From NCBI RefSeq assembly GCF_007859935.1, contig NZ_SJPO01000001.1:1-64000 (forward strand): a stretch of DNA of 64,000 bases, written 5' to 3'. Positions 34,452-42,618 of this stretch are shown piece after piece (position 1 is the stretch's first letter; each line of letters begins with the position of its first letter). The position numbers and the translations under genes are program-made. The notes below the pieces were generated by a model, which was not told where the DNA came from, ran no database searches, and saw nothing but the letters and a program-made list of their open reading frames with translations. This DNA is from Posidoniimonas polymericola. Lineage in GTDB: Bacteria > Planctomycetota > Planctomycetia > Pirellulales > Lacipirellulaceae.

Positions 34452-35729
34452 CTAGCGGACCTCTAACCCCTCAACCCCCAGCCACCGCGCGTACGCGTTG
34501 ATCAAATCGACCGGTTCGCTGTGGTACGCCTCGCGGAGGGCCTCGTCCCACTTGAGGCCGGCCTTCATCCCCTCGACAAACGCCGCGTAGGCGTCGCCGT
34601 TGGTCTGGATCATGAACCGCGCCAAACTGGACGCCAGGCCGTAGTCGCCGAAGCCGATGTGCGAGTCGTCGAAGAACGTGCGGGCGATAGTTGGGTTCTG
34701 CTTGAAACGCTCGACCAGCTTCGACTCGCGGAGCGGGACCGCCCGGCTCTTGGGGACCATCAGCGAGCCGATGTAGTCCGCCATCCCCTCGTTCACCCAG
34801 CTCGGCAGACCCTGCATGGTCTTGTAGCGGTGGATGAAGCCGTGGCTGGTCTCGTGGACCAGCATCGCGGCGAACTCGTCGAGCTGCTGGCCACGGTAGC
34901 AGGTGATCACCACCTCGCCGCCCGACGTCTGGTGGCACAGCCCGTATGTGCCGTCCTGCGGGTTGTTCTGGAAGAACTGCCGCTCGTACGCGACGAACTG
35001 CTCCTTGGTCAAGAAGGCGTAGACCGGCGCCTTGCCGAGCCACACCTGCGCGTCGCGCGGCAGGTTGTAGGTGGTCAGCATCCAGTCGTACATCTGGTCG
35101 AGCCGCTCGATGATTGGCCCGACGTCGTCGGCCGGGATGTTCGAGTAGAACAAGAACCGCCCGGTCTCGTAGAGCCGCAGCTCGGGCATCAGCCGCTGCG
35201 CTTCGGCGCCTTTCTCTTTGTACGCCCGCAGCGCGGCTTGGTGCTCGCGTTCGCCGACCTCGGGCCACGCCTTGACGCTGTTGGCGGCGAGCCTGGCGAG
35301 CCAGTTCCGCTTGGCGATATCGGCCCGCCGCTTGGCGGCGGCCTCGAGCGCGGCGCGGCGCTCCTCGCGGGTCAGCTTGCGGAGCTCGGCCCGGGTTAGC
35401 TCGGCGGCCGGCTCCATGGTTTCGGTGTCGGCCTCGCTGCCGCCGCTTTCGCGATCGCCCGCGCCGCTGAACAGCGTGGCGTCGGCGGTGCTGATCTTGT
35501 CGATGTCGGCCAGGTCGATCGTGCGGAGCCGGCCGGCCGAGAGCCGCAGCCGCACCTTCTCCGGGGCGTCGTTACCTACCACCCGCAGCAGCGTGGCGTC
35601 TTCGTAACAAACGCCCGAGGTGAGCGTCACGTCGACCGTCGAATCGACAGCCCCGCGGAGCGCGTCGGACGTGGCCGCGACCGCGGCGCACGGCAGCGCG
35701 AGCAAGATGGCGAGCAGGATCAAACGCAT
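34452..35729 (-). CDS. Secreted MA-type (HExxH) peptidase-like protein
   Basis: The 425-aa product has a signal peptide (MRLILLAILLALPCAAVAA). It has an N-terminal SHD1-like segment (about 25-75), a charged coiled-coil-rich linker (about 100-160), and a C-terminal peptidase region. The motif MLVHETSHGFIHRY places HExxH at His292 and His296, followed by LPSWVNEGMADYIGS, which supplies the expected third ligand Glu. This is the MA-clan gluzincin arrangement, related to the DUF1570 gene at 2842-3912. Proteolysis is inferred. The start codon is the ATG at the signal peptide rather than the slightly longer frame. Confidence 0.8.
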   Translation of the reverse strand: MRLILLAILLALPCAAVAATSDALRGAVDSTVDVTLTSGVCYEDATLLRVVGNDAPEKVRLRLSAGRLRTIDLADIDKISTADATLFSGAGDRESGGSEADTETMEPAAELTRAELRKLTREERRAALEAAAKRRADIAKRNWLARLAANSVKAWPEVGEREHQAALRAYKEKGAEAQRLMPELRLYETGRFLFYSNIPADDVGPIIERLDQMYDWMLTTYNLPRDAQVWLGKAPVYAFLTKEQFVAYERQFFQNNPQDGTYGLCHQTSGGEVVITCYRGQQLDEFAAMLVHETSHGFIHRYKTMQGLPSWVNEGMADYIGSLMVPKSRAVPLRESKLVERFKQNPTIARTFFDDSHIGFGDYGLASSLARFMIQTNGDAYAAFVEGMKAGLKWDEALREAYHSEPVDLINAYARWLGVEGLEVR

Positions 35730-35740
35730 AGGGCAGGGGC

Positions 35741-36193
35741 TCAATCAGCTTTGGTCTCGGCGGCGTGCTTCAGGTCCAGCAGGTCCTGTCGCATTGCCTT
35801 CTCGATCGACCCTACCATCATACCCGACAGCGGCGACATCAGCTTCGCGAACACCGACACGGCCCGCCAGTCGAGCTCGAGCGACATCAGCGTGCCGCCG
35901 TCGGTAGGGCTAAAGTCGAATCGGCAGTCGAACTGGGCGCCGCACGAGTTGCTCGACACCGTGTACCCGCGGGGCGGTTCGAACTGGGTGATCGCCAGCT
36001 CCTCGGTCGACTCGCGGCCGAACATGGTCCGGGTCTCACGCCAGCGGGTTCCCAGGCCGACCGGCCCGTCGGTGAGCAGCTCGACGCGGTCGATCCCGGC
36101 GATGTGCTCGGCCGCCCGCGGCAGGTCGGTCGCGATCGCGAACACCGTGTCGACCGGCGCGGCGATCTGCTGGTTGAAGGCGAGGTGGCCCAT
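35741..36193 (-). CDS. SRPBCC/START-like lipid- or ligand-binding protein
   Basis: The 150-aa product has the polyketide-cyclase/SRPBCC fold pattern. FNQQIAAPVDTVFAIATDLPRAAEHIAGI is the N-terminal strand-helix-helix. LGTRWRETRTMFGRE and FDFSPTDGGTLMSLELDW are beta strands, and a long C-terminal helix (MMVGSIEKAMRQDLLDLKHAAE) closes the pocket. Family members bind hydrophobic ligands; no specific ligand is evident. Its stop is 12 bp upstream of the MA-type peptidase start, so the two are probably co-transcribed from a promoter upstream of this gene. Confidence 0.88.
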   Translation of the reverse strand: MGHLAFNQQIAAPVDTVFAIATDLPRAAEHIAGIDRVELLTDGPVGLGTRWRETRTMFGRESTEELAITQFEPPRGYTVSSNSCGAQFDCRFDFSPTDGGTLMSLELDWRAVSVFAKLMSPLSGMMVGSIEKAMRQDLLDLKHAAETKAD

Positions 36194-36279
36194 GCGCGGC
36201 GGGTCCGAAGGGCTGAGGTGAGGGGAGCGGGTAGCTCCACTATACCACCCGCGTCTGTCTGCCGGTTGGCTGATTCGGC

Positions 36280-37602
36280 TCAGCCCGCCAGCGGCAGCTT
36301 GACCTCCACCACGGTGCCGTGGCCTGCCTCGGAGTCGATCTCCATCCCGCCGCCGACGCGTTCGACCACGCTGCGGGCGAGGAACAGGCCCAGGCCCATC
36401 CCTTTGCCGGGCTCCTTGGTCGTGAAGAACGGCTCGCCCGCGCGGGCCAGCACCTCGCGTGGCATGCCGGGGCCGGTGTCGCGGATGGCGATGCCGAGCG
36501 TGCCGTGCGCGTAGACCTCGATCTCGACCTCGCCGCCGGGCCGTGCGTCCAGCGCGTTCTGCACCAGCGCCCGCAGCGCCTGCGACAACGCGGTCCGCGG
36601 CGCGGTAAGCCGCGCGTCGGCGGCCTCGCCCGCGTAGGTGGTGTCGATCAGCACCGGGTCGGGCAGCTCGTTGATGACCTCCAAGAGGAGCTCGCCGGCG
36701 GTGAAGGTCTCTGGCGCCTCGCCGGCGGCTTGGCCGGAGGCGGTGGACATCCGGTCGAGGATCGCGCGGCAGCGGTCGAGCTGGTTGCGGATCAGCTTGA
36801 CGTCCGCCGCGACCTCGGGCGAGACACTCGACGCGTCAAGCTCGTGCTCGAGTTCTTTGGCGACGACCGCGATGGTTGAGAGCGGCGTGGCCAACTCGTG
36901 CGCGGCGCCGGCCGCCAGCGTGCCGAGCGCCTCGAGCTTCTCGCTGCGGGCTCGGAGCTCCTCGGCGCGGAAGCGGGCCTCCTGGTTGCGGCGGAGCTCG
37001 CGGGTGAGCCAGGTCGTGAACGACACGATCACCGACCCGCAGGTGGCGAAGGCGATCAGCGTGCCGCCCCCCACCACGGGGATGCCGCCCAGCTCGCGGA
37101 AGCTCATCAGCCGGCTGGCGTGGCGGAGCTGGGCGATCGGGAAGTACGTGTACGAGATCGTGGCGAACGCGGCAGTCGCCATGAGCACCAGCAGCCACGC
37201 CCAGCGGGCCGGCAGCAGGATGCCGCCGAGCGCCAGGTTGACGAAGTAGAAGATGACGAACGGGTTGGTCGGGCCGCCGGTGAGCTCGAGCATCACGGTC
37301 AGCACAAACAGGTCGAGCACCATCAGCCCGCCCAACAGGGCGTGCCACTCGTACGGCCGGACGACGTGCATGGCGAGCCGTCGTCGCCGGGTCCACGCCC
37401 AGAAGACCGCGTTGGTGCCGGCCGTCAGCGCCGCCATGCCGAGCAGCGGCCAGAACGGCAGCTTCACGCCGAGCGGCCCGGCGGCGATCAGGATCGTGGC
37501 GAGCTGGCCCGCGACCGCCACCCAGCGGAGCTTGGCGAGCCACGCGGCGTTGATCGCCAGACGCTCGGCGTCGGAGTGCGACAGTTCACCGCCCGGTTCC
37601 AC
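36280..37602 (-). CDS. RegB/PrrB-like redox sensor histidine kinase
   Basis: The 440-aa product has six predicted transmembrane helices (about 20-205). It contains the quinone-binding-type motif GGPTNPF (109-115) found in RegB/PrrB kinases. The H-box AAGAAHELATPLSTI has the phosphoacceptor His235. Cys278, in LDRCRAIL, lies 43 residues after it, close to the position of the redox-active Cys of RegB. The HATPase domain shows LLEVINELPDPVLID, ALVQNALDA, DTGPGM and GMGLGLFLARSVVERVGG. The start is GTG. No RegA-type regulator is adjacent. Redox sensing is inference from the motifs. Confidence 0.85.
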   Translation of the reverse strand: MEPGGELSHSDAERLAINAAWLAKLRWVAVAGQLATILIAAGPLGVKLPFWPLLGMAALTAGTNAVFWAWTRRRRLAMHVVRPYEWHALLGGLMVLDLFVLTVMLELTGGPTNPFVIFYFVNLALGGILLPARWAWLLVLMATAAFATISYTYFPIAQLRHASRLMSFRELGGIPVVGGGTLIAFATCGSVIVSFTTWLTRELRRNQEARFRAEELRARSEKLEALGTLAAGAAHELATPLSTIAVVAKELEHELDASSVSPEVAADVKLIRNQLDRCRAILDRMSTASGQAAGEAPETFTAGELLLEVINELPDPVLIDTTYAGEAADARLTAPRTALSQALRALVQNALDARPGGEVEIEVYAHGTLGIAIRDTGPGMPREVLARAGEPFFTTKEPGKGMGLGLFLARSVVERVGGGMEIDSEAGHGTVVEVKLPLAG

Positions 37603-37641
37603 GTGAGTCGACCGTCAGCAAAAGGAAAGCGCAAAGCAAAA

Positions 37642-37670
37642 GAGCCCCCCGGCCGGCGGCCGGGGGGCTC
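37642..37670 (-). terminator. Rho-independent terminator of DUF1080 gene
   Basis: A 13-bp perfect stem (GAGCCCCCCGGCC/GGCCGGGGGGCTC, loop GGC) lies 22 bp past the stop. On the minus strand it is followed by TTTTGCTTTGCG, a U-rich tail. Confidence 0.8.
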
Positions 37671-37692
37671 GGGAAGGGCGTGCGGCCCTGGC

Positions 37693-38331
37693 TTAATCGA
37701 GCAGCTTGATCAGCACCTTGCGGAAGTGGACCTCGCTGCCGGGGTCGTGCCCCTGCAGGGCGATCGTGCCGTGCGAGATCTGACGGCCGGAGCGGTCGGC
37801 GGGCGCCTCGTGGTCGTCGGGCTCGGTGTAGTCGCAGGTCACCTTGCCGTTGACCTTCACCACGACGTGCTTGCCCTCGACAATCACCTCCTGCGTGTAC
37901 CACTCGTTGTCCTTAACGGGCGACTTGTCCATGACGTCCTTTACCGCGTACAGGCCGCCGGTCTTGCGGGCGTCGCTGTGGGTCTGGTTGACCTGCACCT
38001 CGTAGCCCTTGTTGGGCCAGCCTTCCTCCTGGTACTCGGTGTGGAAGTACATGCCGGAGTTGCTGTTGGGCTTGGTCATGATCTCGCACTTCCAGGCGAA
38101 GTCTTTGAAGTCGGCGCCGCCGACGTCGCCCGCGTAGAACGCGTGGGCGCGGGGGCCGTTGACGACGATCTCGCCGTCCTTGACCGAGAAGGTTTCGGGA
38201 TTCTCGGAGATGTCCCAGCCGGAGAGGTCCTTGCCGTTGAACAGCGAGACCCAGCCGTCCTCGTCGGCCAGGGCCGGGGCGGCGACCGCCAGCAGGCAGC
38301 AGCAGGCGACAACGCGGGAGAGCAGTTTCAT
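37693..38331 (-). CDS. DUF1080 (3-keto-disaccharide hydrolase-like) secreted protein
   Basis: The 212-aa product has a signal peptide (MKLLSRVVACCCLLAVAAPALA). Its single DUF1080 jelly-roll domain includes GWVSLFNGKDLSGWDIS, FAWKCEIMTKPNSNSGMYFHTEYQ, GYEVQVNQTHSD, TGGLYAVKDVM, and the terminal GTIALQGHDPGSEVHFRKVLIK. This family includes 3-keto-glycoside hydrolases and is greatly expanded in planctomycetes. Enzyme activity is inferred. It is upstream of a strong terminator and transcribed as a single gene from its own promoter between it and the inverted regions to the right. Confidence 0.92.
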   Translation of the reverse strand: MKLLSRVVACCCLLAVAAPALADEDGWVSLFNGKDLSGWDISENPETFSVKDGEIVVNGPRAHAFYAGDVGGADFKDFAWKCEIMTKPNSNSGMYFHTEYQEEGWPNKGYEVQVNQTHSDARKTGGLYAVKDVMDKSPVKDNEWYTQEVIVEGKHVVVKVNGKVTCDYTEPDDHEAPADRSGRQISHGTIALQGHDPGSEVHFRKVLIKLLD

Positions 38332-38476
38332 GTTCGGTGTTTCCTGGAGTCAATCGCGCCGCTTGGCGGAGCGGAAGCAGTCACGGTCGAGCGCCGTGCG
38401 GAGCTATGCAGAATAAGGGCTCCCTGTTTGCAATTCAACTTCCGCGGGTGGGTTGAGCGGCTGCCCATACGAAAAG

Positions 38477-38509
38477 AAGCCGCCCTCCCCGGGCAGGGGA
38501 GGGCGGCTT
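38477..38509 (-). terminator. Rho-independent terminator of cold-shock gene
   Basis: A perfect 14-bp stem (AAGCCGCCCTCCCC/GGGGAGGGCGGCTT, loop GGGCA) lies about 160 bp past the cold-shock stop. On the minus strand it is followed by CTTTTC. Confidence 0.7.
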
Positions 38510-38668
38510 GTGGGTTACTTAACTGACGCAGCGGAGCGCCGCCAAAAGACCGCAGCAGGCTGCCCCGGGTTGAGATCCGGAGAGTCGGCCGGGTGTCTTG
38601 TCGCTCGCGGCACAGCAGCGGAGTGGGGCAATGAGGAGGCCCCGCAACGCCGACCGCACCTCACTCAA

Positions 38669-38869
38669 TCAGCCTTCGATCAAGCGGACGTTCTCAGCCC
38701 GCGGACCCTTCGGGCCTTGGCCCTCGGTGTACTCGACAAGTTGACCTTCGCGGAGGTCATCGAATTGGCAGTCATCGCAAGACGAGAGGTGGAAGAAGAT
38801 GTCTCCCCGCTCTCCCTGGATGAAGCCAAAGCCCTTGTCCGTCAACTTTTTAATCGTCCCCTGCGACAC
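38669..38869 (-). CDS. Cold-shock domain protein (CspA family)
   Basis: The 66-aa product is one cold-shock OB fold that binds single-stranded RNA or DNA. It has the RNP1-type motif KGFGFIQGE and RNP2-type DIFFHLSSC, with the family C-terminus GPKGPRAENVRLI. The start is read as GTG (V-S-Q-G-T-I-K-K) because GGAGAG sits 7 bp before it and the length then matches the family (65-70 aa); a GTG eight codons upstream would extend it. A Gln replaces the usual Trp-containing KWF segment (GTIKKLTDKGF). A terminator lies downstream. Confidence 0.9.
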   Translation of the reverse strand: MSQGTIKKLTDKGFGFIQGERGDIFFHLSSCDDCQFDDLREGQLVEYTEGQGPKGPRAENVRLIEG

Positions 38870-39327
38870 TGCGCCACTCTCCAAAACACGCACTTCAAAA
38901 CTAAAACGGGTGGGTGCGCCGTGCTATGCGCTCCGACCAGGCAAAACGTAGATTCCGCTAGAAGGGCCGACCAGGCGGCGCGTGAGCTGGGCTCAGACGA
39001 GCGGCGTCGATTCCGGACTCTTCCAACATCGTGGAAATTAACCTCGGCAGAAACCGCGGTCAATCATGCAAATGGGGGTCTGGGCCGACTTTTTTCGGGT
39101 TGCCGTCTTGCGGGTTAAGGCGCCAAAGATGCTAGCAGTGGCGCCGCCGCCGGGCGAATTCCTCGGGGATTTCTCGCACTCGGGCCAGAGCCCCGAACCT
39201 CTCGGCGACGATACTTGACTAAGCAGGTCAGGATACCTAGGATTGCCCGTCCGCGGAGTTAGTCCGTGATTTCCTTCCGCTCGAGCCAGCCCCGCCCAGA
39301 GCCCAAACTCCGCCAGACGTAGCACAC
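38870..39327. other. Gene-free divergent region between cold-shock gene and cysH
   Basis: The 458-bp gap separates two divergent genes and presumably holds both promoters plus any cold-shock leader RNA. No coding frame looks convincing. A segment near 39040-39110 has AT-runs (GACTTTTTTCGG) and no assignable -35/-10 pair. The region immediately before cysH contains no obvious Shine-Dalgarno. Confidence 0.45.
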
Positions 39328-40101
39328 ATGAGCACCACCTCCGAAACCCGCTCGGTCGCCCCGCCAGCCAAGGGCGAGGCCCCCTCGCCTGAGTTCCTCG
39401 AGTACCTGGCCACCAAGAGCCGCGAGCTTGAGAACGCCACGCCTGAAGAGATCATCCGTTGGGCCGCCACGGAGTACGGCGACGGCCTCACCATGGCGAC
39501 GGCGTTCGGGCCCGAGGGGTGCGTGATCTTGTCGATGCTGGCCGCCATCGCACCAGAGACTTATGTCTTTAACCTCGACACCGGCTACCAGTTCCTCGAG
39601 ACCCTCGACACCCGCGACCGCATTGCGCGGAAGTACGGCATTGAGGTCGACATGCTGCAGCCCGAGCTGACCGTGCCGGAGTACGAGGCCAAGCACGGCG
39701 GTCCGCTCTACAAGACCAACCCCAACCAGTGCTGCATGGACCGCAAGATCAAGCTGCTGTACCGCGGCGTTGAGGGACGCACCGCCTGGATGAGCGGCAT
39801 CCGCCGCGATCAGAGCGCCGACCGTGCGCAGGCGGCCATCGTCGGCTGGGACAAGAAGTTCGGCTTGGTGAAGGTCAGCCCGCTGGCCAACTGGACCAAG
39901 AAGGAGGTCTGGGGTCGGATCCTCAAGGACGACGTCCCCTACAACCCGCTGCACGACCAGGGCTACCCGAGCATCGGCTGCTACCCATGCACCCAGAAGG
40001 TGATTGAAGGCGAGTCGGACGAGCGGGCCGGCCGCTGGTCGGGCACCGCCAAAACCGAGTGCGGCCTGCACAGCCTCGAGACCGACGGCAGCGGCATTTA
40101 G
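39328..40101 (+). CDS. cysH: Assimilatory adenylyl-sulfate (APS) reductase
   Basis: Reduces APS (or PAPS) to sulfite with thioredoxin in sulfate assimilation. The 257-aa product has the PP-loop-like FGPEGCVILSML, the LDTGYQFLET block, and SGIRRDQSADRA. The Cys pairs CCMDRK and GCYPCT identify a 4Fe-4S-bearing APS-type reductase rather than the cluster-free PAPS form, and ECGLH holds the catalytic Cys. The N-terminal ~25 residues are Pro/Ala-rich and not conserved. It is followed by an inverted-repeat element and an Rrf2 regulator. APS specificity is inferred from the four Cys. Confidence 0.93.
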   Translation: MSTTSETRSVAPPAKGEAPSPEFLEYLATKSRELENATPEEIIRWAATEYGDGLTMATAFGPEGCVILSMLAAIAPETYVFNLDTGYQFLETLDTRDRIARKYGIEVDMLQPELTVPEYEAKHGGPLYKTNPNQCCMDRKIKLLYRGVEGRTAWMSGIRRDQSADRAQAAIVGWDKKFGLVKVSPLANWTKKEVWGRILKDDVPYNPLHDQGYPSIGCYPCTQKVIEGESDERAGRWSGTAKTECGLHSLETDGSGI

Positions 40102-40103
40102 TA

Positions 40104-40233
40104 GGCGCTGGTTGGAGGGCGCTGGGCGCTGGAGGGGCGGCCGCATGCCGCCGTCCTGAATCGCACGCATCATCCCCAGCCAGGCCATTCGTCACCGACC
40201 AGAACCAGCGCCTAGCGCCCTCCAACTAGCGCC
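40104..40233. repeat. Inverted-repeat-bounded intergenic element, copy 2
   Basis: The arms at 40104-40132 and 40205-40233 are 29-bp reverse complements with two mismatches (GGCGCTGGTTGGAGGGCGCT at the start of the left arm). The left arm begins two bases after the cysH stop. The right arm ends 4 bp before the Rrf2 ATG. The same arms, partly decayed, bound the dnaN-DUF721 gap. The interior (about 72 bp) differs between the copies. Confidence 0.8.
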
Positions 40234-40237
40234 CCCC

Positions 40238-40663
40238 ATGAAACTCAGCGCTAAAACCGAGTACGCCCTGCTAGCGCTGATCCAGCTGGCCGAGGACCAC
40301 GCCCAGGGTCAGCCGGCTTCGATGCGGGCGCTGGCCGAGCGGCAGCCGATCCCCGACGGGTTCCTGGTGCAGATCTTGCAGGAGCTGCGGCGGGCCGGCC
40401 TGGTGACCAGCACCCGTGGCGCCTGCGGCGGGTACCGGCTGGCGCGGCCGGCGGCCGAGATCTCGCTCTGCGACGTGCTCTGTGTCATGGACGGCGACGA
40501 CCCGCTCCGCAGCAACCTGGCGAACCCGACGCCGCTGGCCGAGGTCCTGGTCGACGAGCTCGAGGAGGCCCGCCGACGCTGGCAGGAGCAGCTGCGGGAG
40601 GTCACCCTTGAAGACCTGGCTTCTCGCGCGGCGGAACTCGGTTCGCCGATGTGGTATATCTAG
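40238..40663 (+). CDS. Rrf2-family transcriptional regulator
   Basis: The 141-aa product is an Rrf2 winged helix-turn-helix regulator: MKLSAKTEYALLALIQLAE, then IPDGFLVQILQELRRAGLV (recognition helix) and STRGACGGYRLARPAAEISL. Three Cys (63, 78, 82) are present but do not have the IscR/NsrR spacing, so Fe-S or NO sensing is not indicated. Its location after cysH suggests a role in sulfur metabolism, like CymR, but this is inference. The start codon lies directly after the inverted-repeat arm with no clear Shine-Dalgarno. Confidence 0.88.
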   Translation: MKLSAKTEYALLALIQLAEDHAQGQPASMRALAERQPIPDGFLVQILQELRRAGLVTSTRGACGGYRLARPAAEISLCDVLCVMDGDDPLRSNLANPTPLAEVLVDELEEARRRWQEQLREVTLEDLASRAAELGSPMWYI

Positions 40664-40728
40664 CTTAAGTCAGACGCCGATTCTGGGCAGCGCGTCCCGA
40701 ACGGCGTGGAGAATCACCAGCAACGGCC

Positions 40729-40747
40729 CACGCCCTCCGAGGGCGTG
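40729..40747. repeat. 19-bp palindrome CACGCCCTC-c-GAGGGCGTG
   Basis: The perfect 9-bp arms around a single C lie 31 bp upstream of the pabA/trpG-type ATG. Another 19-bp palindrome, CACGCCCATTATGGGCGTG, at 56399-56417 has the same ends. It is a member of the dispersed palindrome family. Confidence 0.75.
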
Positions 40748-40778
40748 CCACCCTTCGTGTTCCCCTTTGTGTCGTCGC

Positions 40779-41360
40779 ATGATCCTGATTGTCGATAACT
40801 ACGACTCGTTTACCTACAACCTGGTGCAGCGGCTGGGCGAGATCGACCCCGCCGTCGACATCCGCGTCGAGCGGAACGACCAGATCACTGTCGACGAGAT
40901 TATCGACCTCGCGCCCGAGCGGGTGATCATCTCGCCCGGCCCCTGCACGCCGACCGAGGCCGGCATCTCGGTGGAGTGCATCGAGCGGCTGACCGGGCGG
41001 TTCCCGTTGCTCGGCGTCTGCCTGGGCCACCAGTCGATCGGCCAGGCGTACGGCGCGAAGGTGGTCCGCGCCAAGAACCTGATGCACGGCAAGACCGACC
41101 TCATCTACCACGACGGCGGCCGCCTGCTGGAGGACCTCGACGACCCGTTCCAGGCGACCCGCTACCACAGCTTGGTGATCCAGCCCGACACACTGCCCGA
41201 CGAGCTGGTCGTGACCGCGTGGAGCAACGAGCCCGACGGCCGCCGCGAGATCATGGCGATCGAGCACCGCGAGCACCCGCTGTTCGGCGTGCAGTTCCAC
41301 CCCGAGAGCTTCCTGACGCACAGCGGAACTGACCTGCTGAAGCGGTTCTTGTCCTTCTGA
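40779..41360 (+). CDS. Glutamine amidotransferase, PabA/TrpG type
   Basis: The class I amidotransferase subunit releases ammonia from glutamine for aminodeoxychorismate (folate) or anthranilate (tryptophan) synthase. The 193-aa product has MILIVDNYDSFTYNLVQ, the ISPGPCTP block, the nucleophile Cys in LGVCLGHQSIGQAYG, and the His-Glu pair in FGVQFHPESFLTHSG. Length is typical. The large PabB/TrpE subunit is not adjacent, so I cannot say which pathway it serves; it may be shared. The ATG chosen starts the conserved sequence. It is probably co-transcribed with moeA, 22 bp downstream. Confidence 0.92.
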   Translation: MILIVDNYDSFTYNLVQRLGEIDPAVDIRVERNDQITVDEIIDLAPERVIISPGPCTPTEAGISVECIERLTGRFPLLGVCLGHQSIGQAYGAKVVRAKNLMHGKTDLIYHDGGRLLEDLDDPFQATRYHSLVIQPDTLPDELVVTAWSNEPDGRREIMAIEHREHPLFGVQFHPESFLTHSGTDLLKRFLSF

Positions 41361-41382
41361 GCTGCGTGCTGGGGCGACCGCC

Positions 41383-42618
41383 GTGCCGGGCCAATTACTA
41401 ACCGTGGACGCGGCCTTGCGGCTGATCGAGCAGCAGGCCGCGCCGCTCGCCGCAATCGCGACGCCGCTCGAAGAGGCGCTCGGCCTTTGCCTGGCCGCCG
41501 ACGCCGTGAGCAACGTCGACTCGCCGCCGCACGACAAGGCGATGATGGACGGCTACGCCGTGATCGGCGACGAGCCGCTCAGCGAACTCGCCGTCATCGA
41601 AGAAGTCGTCGCCGGCGCCGTGCCGACCTTAGCCGTCGCCGCGGGCCAGGCGACACGCATCATGACCGGCGCGCCGATTCCCCCGGGCGCCGAGGCCGTG
41701 ATCCCGGTCGAGCAGACCGAGCTGCGCGACGCGGACACCGTCCGGCTCACATCGCCGGCGCCCCCCGCGGGCAAGCACGTGATGCGTCGCGGCGAGGTGT
41801 TCGAGCGCGGCGCGGTGGTGCTGACCAGCGGCACGCCGATTGGTCCAGCGCAGCTGGCGCTGCTCGCCGAGACCGGCAACGCCACGCCGGCGGTCATCCC
41901 CACGCCGACCGTCGGGGTGCTTGCGACCGGCGACGAGCTGGTCGGGGCGGACCAAACGCCGGCCGCCGGTCAGATCCGCAACTCCAACGGGCCGATGCTG
42001 CACGCTTTGGTGCGTCAGGCCGGCGCCAGACTGCTGCCGCTGGGAGTCGCCCGTGACAACGCGGAGTCGCTTGCCGAGCGGATCACCGCCGGCGCGACCG
42101 CCGACGTGCTGGTGCTCTCCGGCGGCGTGTCGGCCGGCAAACGCGACCTGGCCCCCGGCATCCTGGCCGAGCTGGGCGCCCGCCAGGTCTTCCACAAGGT
42201 GTCCGTGAAGCCGGGCAAGCCGCTGTGGTTCGGCGTCTGGCGGCACGCGGACGGCCGGCAAACGCTGGTGTTTGGGCTGCCGGGCAACCCGGTGAGTGGG
42301 TTTGTCTGCTTCCATCTCTTTGTGCGGCCGGCTTTGCGCCGGCTCGCCGGCGGCGAGTTCGCCGGCCTGCCGAGGGTCGCCGTGACGCTCGACCAAGCGG
42401 TCACCGTGAAAGGTGACCGCCGCACCTACCTGCCTGCGGCGGTGGCTCTCGACCCCGCGGGAAGCAGGCGGGCCCGGCCGGTGGCGTGGCGCGGTTCGGC
42501 CGATCTGCTGGGCCTCGCTGCGGCCGCGGCATTGCTTGATCTGCCGGCCGAGCGGTCGCCCTACGCCGCGGGCGACCGGGTCGAGGCCCTGTTGCTGACG
42601 CCCGCAGGGGTCGCGTGA
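41383..42618 (+). CDS. moeA: Molybdopterin molybdotransferase MoeA
   Basis: Inserts molybdate into adenylylated molybdopterin in molybdenum cofactor synthesis. The 411-aa product has domain signatures DSPPHDKAMMDGYAV, RIMTGAPIPPGAEAVIPVEQTE, GEVFERGAVVL, and the MoaB/MogA-like core LATGDELVGADQ, IRNSNGPMLHALV, VLSGGVSAGKRDL, and FGLPGNPVSGFVCF. The C-terminal domain IV follows. Length fits. The start is GTG, 22 bp after the PabA/TrpG-type gene, suggesting an operon. No other mo-cofactor gene is in the window. Confidence 0.95.
   Translation: MPGQLLTVDAALRLIEQQAAPLAAIATPLEEALGLCLAADAVSNVDSPPHDKAMMDGYAVIGDEPLSELAVIEEVVAGAVPTLAVAAGQATRIMTGAPIPPGAEAVIPVEQTELRDADTVRLTSPAPPAGKHVMRRGEVFERGAVVLTSGTPIGPAQLALLAETGNATPAVIPTPTVGVLATGDELVGADQTPAAGQIRNSNGPMLHALVRQAGARLLPLGVARDNAESLAERITAGATADVLVLSGGVSAGKRDLAPGILAELGARQVFHKVSVKPGKPLWFGVWRHADGRQTLVFGLPGNPVSGFVCFHLFVRPALRRLAGGEFAGLPRVAVTLDQAVTVKGDRRTYLPAAVALDPAGSRRARPVAWRGSADLLGLAAAAALLDLPAERSPYAAGDRVEALLLTPAGVA

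Noticed and set aside
39119-39327. Possible riboswitch or T-box before cysH
   Set aside because: No SAM-type or other known leader motif could be identified by eye; the stretch was left as a plain promoter region.
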